DNA of 64,000 nt from Streptomyces sp. NRRL S-350 (lineage in GTDB: Bacteria; Actinomycetota; Actinomycetes; Streptomycetales; Streptomycetaceae): assembly GCF_000719705.1 (NCBI RefSeq), contig NZ_JOHO01000001.1, positions 186,001-250,000 on the forward strand, read 5' to 3'. Shown here piece after piece: positions 41,773-50,001 of this stretch (within the stretch, counting starts at the first letter, position 1; each line of letters begins with the position of its first letter). A program made the translations under genes and the position numbers. The notes under the pieces were generated by a model that saw only the letters and a list, made by a program, of their open reading frames with translations, made no database searches and was not told the DNA's origin.

Positions 41773-43090
41773 TCACGTGAATGGATTCACCTCCCCTGCG
41801 GTGCGCCTCGGCCTCGACCCCCCGGCGCAGGCGGTCGAGTGCCAGCCGTTGGTGGACCGCCTCCTCGATCGCTCTCCACACCAGGCCCTGGGACGGGTCC
41901 TCCGGCACCCCGGGCTCGCCACGGTTGCCGCGGATGGCGATCACGGTGTCCCCCTGCGGCGGCTGTGCCCTGTGGACCATGATCAGCGTGGGCGTCCCAT
42001 GGCCGGGGATGTACGCCCCCGATGTGTCGATCACCCAGGTCAGGTCCAGGCGGGAGAGGTACTGCTCGATGTACTTTTTGCCGAACTCGCGCTTCATGAA
42101 GGAGTTGGCCGTGAGCTGCGCGATCGTTCCGGCCGGCCGGGCCAGCTTGGTCATCAGGGCGGTGAAGGGCAGCGCGAGGCTGTACTTGCCGCTGCACACC
42201 TGCGGGTAGGCGCGGCGGATCTGCTCGCGCACCTGGGGGTCGCGGACCGTGATGTAGGGCGGGTTGCCCACCACCGCGTGGTAGAGGCCCGGCTGGAGCA
42301 GCGGCGCGTCGGTGTCGAGCAGTGCGTCGGCTGCGGCGACCTGCACGGGCCAGCCGGCGGGCACGGCCGTGATGGGGCCGCCCAGGATGCCGGCGGTCGT
42401 CGCGAGGAGCCGGTACCGCGTCAGGGCAGCCGCGTAGGGGTCGAGGTCGACGCCGTGCACGGCCTGGAGGGCACGCTCCAGGGAGCGCTCGACCGTGGCC
42501 CCGGCGTATGGGGCCCGCCCCCGCGGCCGGTAGGCCCGGACACGGTGGAGGGCGCACACCAGGATGTGCCCGGTCCCGCAGGCGGGGTCGATCATCCGGA
42601 CGCGGTCCGCGCCGACGTCGTCGAGCGCCGGCTCGAGAGAGAGATCGAGCAGCAGTTCCGCGACCCAGGGAGGGGTCTGGCAGAGCGCTCTCGACTTCCG
42701 GGCGTCGGCCGACAACGCCTGGTAGGCGTCTCCCAAGCGGTACCCGTCGATGCGGTGGCCGTCGTCGCCGATCGGCGCGCCGCTCCACAGCCGGGCGATC
42801 AGCTCCCAGCCGGCCGGGCTGATCGGGTTCTCCCAGAGGGGGACGACCTGCGGGTCGGCGAGCGGTTCGAGCGCCGGGTGAGAGCTGGCCAGCGCGCCAA
42901 GGACGCGCCTGGTGTGATCGGGGCCGGCACTGCCCTGGCGCAGCGAGGCGACGAGGCCGTGCGCGGTGGCGTGCTCGACCAGGGCGACCGCGTGGGCCCA
43001 GGAGACGGCGGCCTTGGCGCCGACCTCGCCGGTGAGATCGGCGATCAGGCGCTCGCAGGCCCGGGGGGAGAGTGCTGCGGCAGAAGACAC
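41765..43090 (-). CDS. N6-adenine DNA methyltransferase, orphan
   Basis: 441 aa. Motif I is RMIDPACGTGHILV (DPACGTG at 168-174), motif IV is VVGNPPYI (NPPY at 276-279), and CQTPPWVAELLLDL before motif I matches the 'TP..va' motif X of type IIG/Eco57I and PglX-like enzymes. These use S-adenosylmethionine to methylate adenine in DNA. The protein ends about 100 residues after the post-catalytic region, so a full target recognition domain is missing or very short. No restriction gene adjoins it. GTG 43090 after AAAGGAACTCC. The stop lies in the -35 of the next promoter. Confidence 0.88.
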   Translation of the reverse strand: MSSAAALSPRACERLIADLTGEVGAKAAVSWAHAVALVEHATAHGLVASLRQGSAGPDHTRRVLGALASSHPALEPLADPQVVPLWENPISPAGWELIARLWSGAPIGDDGHRIDGYRLGDAYQALSADARKSRALCQTPPWVAELLLDLSLEPALDDVGADRVRMIDPACGTGHILVCALHRVRAYRPRGRAPYAGATVERSLERALQAVHGVDLDPYAAALTRYRLLATTAGILGGPITAVPAGWPVQVAAADALLDTDAPLLQPGLYHAVVGNPPYITVRDPQVREQIRRAYPQVCSGKYSLALPFTALMTKLARPAGTIAQLTANSFMKREFGKKYIEQYLSRLDLTWVIDTSGAYIPGHGTPTLIMVHRAQPPQGDTVIAIRGNRGEPGVPEDPSQGLVWRAIEEAVHQRLALDRLRRGVEAEAHRRGGESIHVIA

Positions 43091-43103
43091 GGAGTTCCTT
43101 TCA

Positions 43104-43149
43104 CTCGGAGGCGGTCTCCGCGCCAGATGCCGCGGAGACCGCCTCCGAG
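43104..43149 (-). other. Long hairpin immediately upstream of the methyltransferase
   Basis: A perfect 18-bp stem (43104-43121 and 43132-43149) with a 10-base loop, ending only a few bases before the methyltransferase ribosome binding site. If a terminator, the methyltransferase has no visible promoter of its own; it could instead be an attenuator or a regulatory structure. Confidence 0.75.
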
Positions 43150-43209
43150 CCGTTCAAGTCGACGTTGGGGGCGCGCCGTTCGCACGGCAGGTTCAGAGAT
43201 GAGGGCTTC

Positions 43210-44214
43210 TCACGATCCGGCTGCTCGGGCGCTGATCGTGCTGAGCCGGGCGGCACGGCGGGTGTCGAGACCTCGGTCCTTGGGGCCGTTGACGTGTGCC
43301 TTGACCCGGACCTTGATCTTGGGACAGGTCCCTCCTGCTTCGATGATGGCCTTGTGGTCGCGGGGGTTCGGGCAGCGCCAGCTCCATCGGGCGTCGACGC
43401 TCCAACGCAGCGTCTCGTCGGCCCACCTGCGGTCGTTCTCGGCCGGTACGTGCTCGCCGGTGTAGCGGGTCGCGGCCTCGCGGATCACTCGGACCGGCCG
43501 GAACTTGACGCGGAGCTTGGGGCCCTTGCCGGTCTTCCGCATCAGGGTCTGTTCGTCGTGCTCGAACGCGGGCCGCAGCGACCAGAACGCGAGGAGGAGG
43601 CCGACCAGGATGGACGCCGGTGCCGCGCCCCAGTGAGGGTGGTGTCCGTAGCTCTGGATCTTCGTGCTGACCGAGGGGACGGCCAGGACCATGGCGTTGG
43701 GCGTGTAGGGGCTGCGGGCCCAGTGGGAGGGCAGCAGAGGCGGGGGGAGGGCCTCGTACAGGTCGGGTGTGCTGGTGAGCGCGGTCACGGACAGCTGGAG
43801 CTGGTCCCCGCTGCCTTCGGATTCCCAGGCCAGGCCGTGGATGGGGAGCTCGGAGGCGGCGGTGATCGGGATGGGGAAGTGCACGACGCCGACCGGCGCG
43901 GGGGCCTCGTCGGTGCTCTCCAGGAGGTAGCCGTCGGGGCTGGTGACCAGCTCGTGGTCGGCCACGGCCGCGGTGAGGGACGGCGAGGCGACCCACACCT
44001 GGGCCTGATCGAGGTTCTTGGACATCTGGAGCACCCGCTCCCGGTGGAGCTCGACGGCCCGCCGGTCGTCCCCGAAGTCCTCGCTGGTCCGGCTCAGGTG
44101 CATGGCCTGGATGAAGTCCAGGGCCACGGGCAGGCCCCGGACGGGCTTGCCGAAAAAGTCGGCGAGGTCGGCGCGCATCTGCTCGGCGGCTTCGGCGCTG
44201 CGCTCGATGCTCAC
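43210..44214 (-). CDS. Hypothetical protein, 334 aa, with C-terminal basic module
   Basis: GTG 44214 overlaps the zinc-ribbon gene stop (GTGA). Helical N-terminus (EAAEQMRADLADFFGKPVRG, then LDFIQAMHLSRTSEDFGDDR), a middle beta-rich domain with one hydrophobic stretch (ASILVGLLLAFWSL), and a C-terminal region LRWSVDARWSWRCPNPRDH with the following KIKVRVKAHVNGPKDRGLD. That end resembles the 'HWR...VWVxxHxKGPED' tail common in Streptomyces accessory proteins. Function unknown. Confidence 0.75.
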   Translation of the reverse strand: MSIERSAEAAEQMRADLADFFGKPVRGLPVALDFIQAMHLSRTSEDFGDDRRAVELHRERVLQMSKNLDQAQVWVASPSLTAAVADHELVTSPDGYLLESTDEAPAPVGVVHFPIPITAASELPIHGLAWESEGSGDQLQLSVTALTSTPDLYEALPPPLLPSHWARSPYTPNAMVLAVPSVSTKIQSYGHHPHWGAAPASILVGLLLAFWSLRPAFEHDEQTLMRKTGKGPKLRVKFRPVRVIREAATRYTGEHVPAENDRRWADETLRWSVDARWSWRCPNPRDHKAIIEAGGTCPKIKVRVKAHVNGPKDRGLDTRRAARLSTISARAAGS

Positions 44215-44498
44215 GAGCTCACCTCCTCGGAGAGGATCAGCTCGCCGATCCGGGCGGGGTCGAGACCGTGAGCCTCGAACAAGCTGACGAACAGGGAGAT
44301 GACCAGGTCCGCGGCGGACTGTTCGCGCAGCGGGAGCGCGTGGCTGCAGTTCGCGCAGTGAAGCTGGACCTCGTCGGTTTGGATGTCGGTGATCTCCATG
44401 CGCGCTGCGCTGGGGCTGTCGGCGTCGACGATGTTGATCCATGCCGTGGCGGCGATGGAGGGAGCGGTGTCGCCGCACTTCGGGCAAGGGCCGAACAT
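44211..44498 (-). CDS. Zinc-ribbon protein, 95 aa
   Basis: FGPCPKCGDTAPSIAATAWI, then VQLHCANCSHALPLREQSAA give a CxxC...CxxC zinc ribbon, followed by a helical tail. Coupled to the 43210 gene. Role unknown; nucleic-acid or partner binding is plausible. Confidence 0.78.
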   Translation of the reverse strand: MFGPCPKCGDTAPSIAATAWINIVDADSPSAARMEITDIQTDEVQLHCANCSHALPLREQSAADLVISLFVSLFEAHGLDPARIGELILSEEVSS

Positions 44499-44541
44499 GA
44501 TCAGTACCTCCTGGAGGTGGCTGGTGCGTGGGGCGGGGGTC

Positions 44542-44570
44542 GGCGCCCGGCCCGGCGGTGGCCGGGCGCC
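44542..44570 (-). other. Intercistronic hairpin
   Basis: GGCGCCCGGCC pairs with GGCCGGGCGCC (11 bp, 7-base loop), 14 bases after the 44584 stop. Confidence 0.6.
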
Positions 44571-44583
44571 ATGTGCGGATGGG

Positions 44584-45063
44584 TCAGCGGGCGGGCTGCT
44601 TCGGAAGCTCGGCGACCTGCTGCCCGAGGCCGGTGCGGAACGGGTAGTGGACTGCGCCGGAGACGCCGGTGTCGCCGTCGGTCGGCTTGGGGTTCCCGTT
44701 CACGTCGCGGTACTCGGCGAGTCCGAGGTCGACGAGGGAGCTTGCCGTCTGCCAGGTCACGTTCGGCGCCAGACGGCCGCTCGGTTCGACGTAGCGGGTC
44801 AGGGCGTACAGCTGCGGCGTGCTCAGGACAGCTCTGCGGCCCTCCACTGTGATGAGGACCGGTCCCGCGCTCTCGGCGAGCGCGTCCTTGACCGAGAGCC
44901 GGTAGCCGTCGCGGTCCGGGCGGTAGGCGTATCCGTCGGTCAGCAGCGCGTGGAGGATCTTCTTGCTGATCTTGTCGGGCAGCCGGCCGTTCGGGTCGGC
45001 GCACGCGGTCTTGAGGTGCTTGACAGCCCTCGGCGTCGGGGGTTCGGGGGAGGTCGTGGTCAT
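44584..45063 (-). CDS. Winged-helix-like hypothetical protein, 159 aa
   Basis: VKHLKTACADPNGRLPDKIS, then KKILHALLTDGYAYRPDRDG and WQTASSLVDLGLAEYRDVNG look like two winged-helix-type units ('helices then a wing Y-rich strand'). Soluble, no Cys. ATG 45063. Could be a DNA-binding protein; evidence is limited to shape. Confidence 0.7.
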   Translation of the reverse strand: MTTTSPEPPTPRAVKHLKTACADPNGRLPDKISKKILHALLTDGYAYRPDRDGYRLSVKDALAESAGPVLITVEGRRAVLSTPQLYALTRYVEPSGRLAPNVTWQTASSLVDLGLAEYRDVNGNPKPTDGDTGVSGAVHYPFRTGLGQQVAELPKQPAR

Positions 45064-45118
45064 GGGAGGCGTCTCCGGGGTCTCGGGGCGGGCGGGCTGG
45101 ATGGGGCTGGGTCGGCTG

Positions 45119-45808
45119 CTACAGGCCCAGGGCGCTGATCAGGGCCCGGAGCCGGTCCAGTTCGGGCCGGGGGTTTCGCCGGATGGGCCGGATGCGGAGG
45201 ACCGGCACCGCCAGGTCCACCCCGAGCAGCACGTTCGGCCGGTCCGGGGCCGCCTTGATCCGGTAGTGGGCGGCGTCGATCATCCAGGCGTCGAAGTCGT
45301 CGGCGGGACGGCCGGAGCGCGCGGAGTGCCCCTGGTCGGGTACAGCCTCCAGGCAGGGGCAGCCGGGGTCGTCGCACGGGCGTCCCGCCGGGTGCTTGGC
45401 CAGCGAGGAACTTGTGCGATACGTCGCGGCGGTCCCGTTGAGCATGGGGCACCGCAGCTTGCTGTAGGCCAGGCACTCCGGATGGAGTGCGGGTTCGGGC
45501 GCGAAGCCGACCCGGACGTCCATCGGCCGGACAGCCAGGCAGAAGCGCTCCTCCAGCCGTTCTCCGCAGACCTGGCACAGCCGCTCGGTCAGTGCTCGCT
45601 GGGCCCTGACGGCGTCGATGGTGCCGAAGGCGGAGTGCCCGCCGTGCTGGTAGGAGATCCAGGGGACCACGAGGCCGCCCACGCGCTGCCGGGAGCGGCA
45701 CCGGGTGGGCACCGACGGCCCCGCGGACTGAACCGGCCGCCCGCCCGAGGCCGGGCACGGCGGGGAGGCAGGGTGTTGCGAGGAGGCTGCGGGGAGGGTG
45801 CTGGGCAT
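45119..45808 (-). CDS. Zinc-ribbon paralogue A, 229 aa
   Basis: Shares with the 47255 and 48738 genes a unit of the form 'LCxxCGxxL...HPxCxxYxxxxCP': here RLCQVCGERLEERFCLAVRP then ALHPECLAYSKLRCPMLNGT. This copy also has a RPCDDPGCPCLEAV motif. First gene behind the promoter at 45936. The function of the family is unknown to me. Confidence 0.77.
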   Translation of the reverse strand: MPSTLPAASSQHPASPPCPASGGRPVQSAGPSVPTRCRSRQRVGGLVVPWISYQHGGHSAFGTIDAVRAQRALTERLCQVCGERLEERFCLAVRPMDVRVGFAPEPALHPECLAYSKLRCPMLNGTAATYRTSSSLAKHPAGRPCDDPGCPCLEAVPDQGHSARSGRPADDFDAWMIDAAHYRIKAAPDRPNVLLGVDLAVPVLRIRPIRRNPRPELDRLRALISALGL

Positions 45809-45935
45809 GAGGATTCCTTCACGCTGGCGCGGGGCTGGGGCTGCCGATCAGCGGCGGCGCCGCCAAGCCGTGCACGGCACCGGGCTCGACGGCCACCGGG
45901 CGAGCGTCCGTGGACGGATCGGCGACACAACAGAC

Positions 45936-45964
45936 ACATTACCGTTAGTCGTAGACTTAAGCAA
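45936..45964 (-). promoter_or_regulatory. Iterated promoter, copy 12 of 16
   Basis: TTGCTT, 17 bp, TAATGT on the minus strand, with core TTGCTTAAGTCTACGA. It would serve the unit 45808-41765 unless the hairpin at 43104 stops it. Confidence 0.8.
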
Positions 45965-46232
45965 CGTCTGGCTTGTGCTTCTTCGCCACCAGTGGCGCAC
46001 GGGCTGGCTGTCGGAGTGCTGATGGCGCTCCAGCGAGGGCGAAGCGGCCCTGGCTCCATCCCCGGGAGATGCCAGGGGGGCGGCCGGTTCGGCGCACGGC
46101 AGTCCGCCCACCCCGCCTCCTGCCGTGCGCGGTGGCGTGGGAGCCCGTGGCGCCCAGGGTCGTCTCCGCCTGCCCGGATCCCTGAACTGGCCACCCACCC
46201 GCGGGCCTTCGGTTGCACACCGGCGTGCTCAC
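45957..46232 (-). CDS. Possible small gene, 91 aa
   Basis: The 45965-46391 gap has no certain gene. This GTG frame ends PLVAKKHKPDVA with GTT GCT TAA, again putting the stop into the promoter -35 as in three neighbouring cassettes. The RPPGISRGWSQGRFALAGAP segment looks protein-like, while the rest is Arg/Gly-rich. No good ribosome binding site was seen. Confidence 0.4.
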   Translation of the reverse strand: MSTPVCNRRPAGGWPVQGSGQAETTLGATGSHATAHGRRRGGRTAVRRTGRPPGISRGWSQGRFALAGAPSALRQPARAPLVAKKHKPDVA

Positions 46233-46391
46233 GATCTGCGCGCTGCGGCGGCGGGAGGCGTACCGCGCAGGGCGCCGCGGTCGACCGCCTACGAGTTCGA
46301 CGCCGCGGCGCGGCCCGGGGGCGAGGCCGGCTGCTGCCGGGCGGATTGCCGCGCTGCCGAATTGGCGCTGCGGGGGCCGTGTCGAGGGTTG

Positions 46392-47156
46392 TCAGGCGGC
46401 GATGCGGAGGGTGCCGTCGCCCGCCAGGGTCACCGTGTAGCCGCGATCGGCGAGAAGCGCCGTGCACAGGAGCCGCACCCCTCCTTCGGTCCAGAGGTTC
46501 GGGCCGCCCGCTACGTGCGATTCCCACCACGACACGGTCACCGTCGTGTCGCTGCCGTCGACCACGACCCCAACCGCCTGCGGATCGCTCCAGTCGACCA
46601 TCCGGACATGCTGGGCGAGTAGGTCGCGGATGGCGGTGGTGCGGCGCACCGTCGCCTCCTTCCGCTCGCGGGCTGCGCCCCTCAGTTGGTGGGCGACCTC
46701 CGGGCTGACGGGCCGGAAGACCGTGCTGCCGGAGCCCACGGAGGTGATCACGATCGCCCCCGTGGGTCCGGCGGCGACGCGGGAGCTGCCGACGGCGGTG
46801 GCGAGCTTGAGGAGCTCCGCGCGGCGGGAGACTTGCGCCGTGCCGCCGCTGGCGCCCTGGCCGACCGTCAGCCAGAGGTAGTGGTCGTGTCGGACGGCCT
46901 CCAGTGCATGGCGGGCATCCGAGAGTCTGCGCCCGAGCTCGGCGGCGCCCGGACCCAGGCCCGTCACGTACGCGTCCAGGCGGCGCAGCGCCTCGACATC
47001 GACGTCGAACGAGCCCCGGGCCTGCTCGGCCTCCTTCTGCATCGAGCGGCGGATCCGGTCGATGGTCTCGCCGAGGTACGGGGCGGAGAAGGGGGCGCTG
47101 CGCAGGAGGCTGAGGAGGCTGTTCGCGTCGGTTTCGGACATGACGGGGCTCGGCAT
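46392..47156 (-). CDS. Hypothetical protein, 254 aa
   Basis: Helical N-terminal half (TIDRIRRSMQKEAEQARGSF, then LRRLDAYVTGLGPGAAELGR) and a beta-rich C-terminal half (IVITSVGSGSTVFRPVSPEV, VDGSDTTVTVSWWESHV, YTVTLAGDGTLRIAA). Soluble, no Cys cluster. Single-gene unit behind the promoter at 47226. Confidence 0.75.
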   Translation of the reverse strand: MPSPVMSETDANSLLSLLRSAPFSAPYLGETIDRIRRSMQKEAEQARGSFDVDVEALRRLDAYVTGLGPGAAELGRRLSDARHALEAVRHDHYLWLTVGQGASGGTAQVSRRAELLKLATAVGSSRVAAGPTGAIVITSVGSGSTVFRPVSPEVAHQLRGAARERKEATVRRTTAIRDLLAQHVRMVDWSDPQAVGVVVDGSDTTVTVSWWESHVAGGPNLWTEGGVRLLCTALLADRGYTVTLAGDGTLRIAA

Positions 47157-47225
47157 GGCGTACTCCAGGGGTGGACGGCGAGCGCGGGGGCGACCGGCGG
47201 GGCACGCGCCGCCGCCAACGTCATG

Positions 47226-47254
47226 ACAATAGATGGAATCATAGCGTTAAGAAA
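47226..47254 (-). promoter_or_regulatory. Iterated promoter, copy 13 of 16 (divergent -35)
   Basis: TTTCTT, 17 bp, TATTGT on the minus strand, with core TTTCTTAACGCTATGA. The -35 has lost the G, so this copy may be weaker or more dependent on an activator. The stop of the 47255 gene adjoins it. Confidence 0.72.
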
Positions 47255-47827
47255 TCACTGGCTGAGGAGGTGCCGTGCGTCGACCAGCTGCCCCGCGCGG
47301 ATCTCCTCCAGGCCGGTCCAGCGAGCACACCGCGCCATGACCTCCTCCGATCCGTCGGGCAGCGCCAGCCGGATCGCCTCATGAGCGAAGGTGCGAGCCA
47401 GGTACATGCGCTGCGGCCTCTCCTGCGCCACCAGAGGTGACGACGGCCGGGTGGCACGGTCCTTGCGGTAGCGCGCGTTCGGATTCAGCAGGAACGGGCA
47501 GCCGGCCACGGGGTGGGTGGCGGCAAAGACCGCGCACGGTACGCACATCGGTGGATCCATCGCGAGGTGGTGCTCGACCACCTGCGGCCCTCCGATCACC
47601 GCCCGGACCAGCGGCAGCGGCTGCCCGCACAGGCCGCACAGGTGCTCGATGATCGCCTTGGCCCGCCGGGGTCCGTCGAGCTCGGTGAAGTCCGGCGTCC
47701 CGCCGGCCCCCAGTGCGGTGACGAAGCTGATCGGATAGCCGCGCGCGTCTTTCGGCCGGGCGGCGATCGGGTCCGGCAGTTGAGCCGCGAGGCGGCGCTC
47801 GATCGCGGAGCCGGAGTCGGCGCTCAC
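47255..47827 (-). CDS. Zinc-ribbon paralogue B, 190 aa
   Basis: HLCGLCGQPLPLVRAVIGGP, then DPPMCVPCAVFAATHPVAGC and PFLLNPNARYRKDRA. It is related to the 45119 and 48738 products by the CxxCG...C(V/A)xxAxxxCP pattern. GTG 47827 overlaps the upstream stop (GTGA). Confidence 0.77.
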   Translation of the reverse strand: MSADSGSAIERRLAAQLPDPIAARPKDARGYPISFVTALGAGGTPDFTELDGPRRAKAIIEHLCGLCGQPLPLVRAVIGGPQVVEHHLAMDPPMCVPCAVFAATHPVAGCPFLLNPNARYRKDRATRPSSPLVAQERPQRMYLARTFAHEAIRLALPDGSEEVMARCARWTGLEEIRAGQLVDARHLLSQ

Positions 47828-48546
47828 GCTTCCTCCCCGCGGTGGGCTGCGGTGAAGGCGGTCCACGCGTCGTGTTCATCGCCGGTGAAGATGAGCGCCG
47901 GACCCTGCGCGGAAAGGCCGAAGCAGGTGCCGCACCTGGGCGGGACGGAGCCGCTGGGGTCGTCGGTCACTCGCTCGGACAGCCATCGTCCGCAGACGGA
48001 GAGGGCGCCGTCGGCGTCGAACGCCCCGACGGCCAGGTGCAGCTCCCCGCCGTCCGAGCTCAGCCCCGGCGTGACCGGGACGAGAGCGGCCGCGGGAGCC
48101 GGGGGCGGCGCATCGCCGCCTGCGGCATCACGCGCTTCCTCGGAGTGGACCTGCAGAGCGCTGCCCAGGAGCCGCAGCGTGTCGTCAACGTGCCACAGGC
48201 CGAGGTGCAACAGGGCGCTGGCTGCCACCCGGATACGGAGCTCGACTTCGTCAGGCGCGGGGTGCGGCGTGAACCGCTCGCGTTCGGCGAGGAGGAGTAG
48301 CAGCAGCCGGCCTCCTCCCTGTCCCTGGACGCGGGCGTCCAGGAGGTGGGCGAGGCTGGTGAGGCCGTCCCGGGCGGCGGCCGCGACGGCGGGAGAGCTG
48401 CCGAGATCGTCCCGGTTCAACAGCCCGCTGTCCAGGAGGGCGGACTGCACGGCGTCGGCGCGGCGCGCGTCGTCCCGGGGCAAGGGGGCGGCCAGGGCGT
48501 TGATCAGGCGTTGGGCGTCCGCGCGGGAGTCGGCGGGGGTTCGCAT
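47824..48546 (-). CDS. Hypothetical protein, 240 aa
   Basis: Two thirds helical (AQRLINALAAPLPRDDARRA, then GRLLLLLLAERERFTPHPAP). The C-terminal part has a beta/Cys region (GALSVCGRWLSERVTDDPSG, VPPRCGTCFGLSAQGPALIF) with CGTC, as in metal-binding loops. ATG 48546. Confidence 0.73.
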   Translation of the reverse strand: MRTPADSRADAQRLINALAAPLPRDDARRADAVQSALLDSGLLNRDDLGSSPAVAAAARDGLTSLAHLLDARVQGQGGGRLLLLLLAERERFTPHPAPDEVELRIRVAASALLHLGLWHVDDTLRLLGSALQVHSEEARDAAGGDAPPPAPAAALVPVTPGLSSDGGELHLAVGAFDADGALSVCGRWLSERVTDDPSGSVPPRCGTCFGLSAQGPALIFTGDEHDAWTAFTAAHRGEEA

Positions 48547-48585
48547 CGTTCGGTACTTCCTCTCGATCGGGGCGGCTGCGGACCT

Positions 48586-48693
48586 TCAGGGGCCGGGCCG
48601 CCAGACAGTGCCGCGGTAGGCGTGGCCGGGGTAGCCGGCCCGCGTCTTCGCCAGGTGGCCCTCGTACGTACGGGCCCCGCACTTGCACGTCAT
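48586..48693 (-). CDS. Very small zinc-type protein, 35 aa
   Basis: ATG 48693 with GAGAGAGCC ahead opens MTCKCGARTYEGHLAKTRAG and ends WRPGP. The CxC and His spacing could bind metal. It sits neatly in the gap between the 48738 and 47824 genes. Confidence 0.45.
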   Translation of the reverse strand: MTCKCGARTYEGHLAKTRAGYPGHAYRGTVWRPGP

Positions 48694-48737
48694 GGCTCTC
48701 TCGTCATCGGGGGCGCCTGCGCTCGTTCGGTGGCGGG

Positions 48738-49346
48738 CTACAGCGTGGGGGCGTGACCGGCCAGCCACTCCTTGGCGGCGATCCGGTGGGCGCCCTCGGG
48801 GAAGGCCAGGTAGAAGTCCAGCGGCCCCCTGCGGCGGGCGGCGGAGTCCCCGTACGGGAACAGGTCGTAGATGAGGGTGTACTCGGCGGAGACCCCGGTC
48901 ATGCGGCGCTCGCGGAGGCTGTAGGTGCGGGCGATCGTCAGCTCGACGTCCTCGGCCGCCGCCAGCGTCGGACAGACCATCAGCGCGTACGCCGCACACC
49001 GGGGATGGACCGGGGGCTCGATGTAGAAGGTTGCGTTCGGGCCGCCGATGAACACCAGGCGACTCGTCGCCTTGATCGCTCTTCCGCAGATCCCGCAGAG
49101 GCGCTGCGACATCAACTCCCTCTGGCGGGGCGGGCACTGGTCGCCGAAGGCGGCCGTTCCACGACCGGGCTCGCACGGGCACACCACGTGCTCGCCCAGT
49201 TCGGCGCTGGACCTGACGGCCAGCTGCCCACCGCTGGTGGCGGGCTCGTGCCAGGGCGTGTTTCTGGGGACCGGGCGCCCGGCGGTGTTGCGCGGGAGCC
49301 GCGCGATGTTCGGCGGCATGGGGATGGATCGCCAGTGGGCGGTCAA
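48738..49346 (-). CDS. Zinc-ribbon paralogue C, 202 aa
   Basis: RLCGICGRAIKATSRLVFIG, then IEPPVHPRCAAYALMVCPTL is the shared family unit. TTG 49346 overlaps the upstream stop (TTGA) and follows GGAGGAACGACC. The N-terminal ~75 residues (including CPCEPGRG and a further Cys) are unlike paralogues A and B. Family function unknown. Confidence 0.77.
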   Translation of the reverse strand: MTAHWRSIPMPPNIARLPRNTAGRPVPRNTPWHEPATSGGQLAVRSSAELGEHVVCPCEPGRGTAAFGDQCPPRQRELMSQRLCGICGRAIKATSRLVFIGGPNATFYIEPPVHPRCAAYALMVCPTLAAAEDVELTIARTYSLRERRMTGVSAEYTLIYDLFPYGDSAARRRGPLDFYLAFPEGAHRIAAKEWLAGHAPTL

Positions 49347-49636
49347 GGTCGTTCCTCCGTCGAGGGGCTGGGCGACTCCGGGTGCGCGATGCCGCGCCCC
49401 GCGCCCACGGGGTCTGTGATGACGCTCGCGCTCAGGGCGAGCACCACGGAGTCCACGACCTCTGCTGCGAGTTCGGCCTTCGCCTCGCTGCGGGCGATGC
49501 TGTGGTCGGTGTCTCCGTAGTCGGGCTTCGGGGCCGGCGTGTACCAGGCGACGGTGTCAACGGCCGCCTGGACAGCGGCCGCGAGCTGGTCGCGGTCTGC
49601 CTCGCGGACGAGCCGGGCCAGGTCAGGGACGAGCAT
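49343..49636 (-). CDS. Hypothetical protein, 97 aa
   Basis: ATG 49636 after GGAGTACGTC. Helical (MLVPDLARLVREADRDQLAA, then RSEAKAELAAEVVDSVVLAL). First gene behind the promoter at 49798, with a leader of about 150 bases holding a small CGACC/GGTCG stem. Confidence 0.7.
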   Translation of the reverse strand: MLVPDLARLVREADRDQLAAAVQAAVDTVAWYTPAPKPDYGDTDHSIARSEAKAELAAEVVDSVVLALSASVITDPVGAGRGIAHPESPSPSTEERP

Positions 49637-49797
49637 GACGTACTCCGGGTGATCTTGGTGCGGCACGGCTCCGGCCGGACGCCGGGGGAGAACGCCCCGG
49701 GAGTAGCCGACCTGCCGGTCGCGGATCTGCAAGCCGCAGCCCGCTCCGCTGAGTTACAGGGGCATCCGGGAGCTCTTCGCCGTTCCGGACGTTCTCG

Positions 49798-49826
49798 ACC
49801 ATACGTAGACTCATAGATTTACGCAA
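49798..49826 (-). promoter_or_regulatory. Iterated promoter, copy 14 of 16
   Basis: TTGCGT, 17 bp, TATGGT on the minus strand, with core TTGCGTAAATCTATGA. It drives 49636 to 47255. The 49827-50001 stretch beyond it holds a GACAACTTGTC palindrome (49862-49872) and the leader of the divergent 50002 gene. Confidence 0.75.
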
Positions 49827-50001
49827 CTTCGCCAATGCCCTTGACGTGCACTATGACGCTATGACAACTTGTCAATGCATCGCAGCGGGCAGCTCGCGGC
49901 CCGCCCGGCCGCTTCCCGCGCCGCGCCCCTTTCCTTCCCCGGCTCCGCCCAAGTGCGGTCGCCGCCCCAGGCCCCAGCGGCCCCGCAGAAAGAGACCCCC
50001 C

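Noticed and set aside
41675..43465. 596-codon rightward open frame opposite the methyltransferase
   Set aside because: The leftward frame carries clear methyltransferase motifs; the rightward one is compositionally a shadow.
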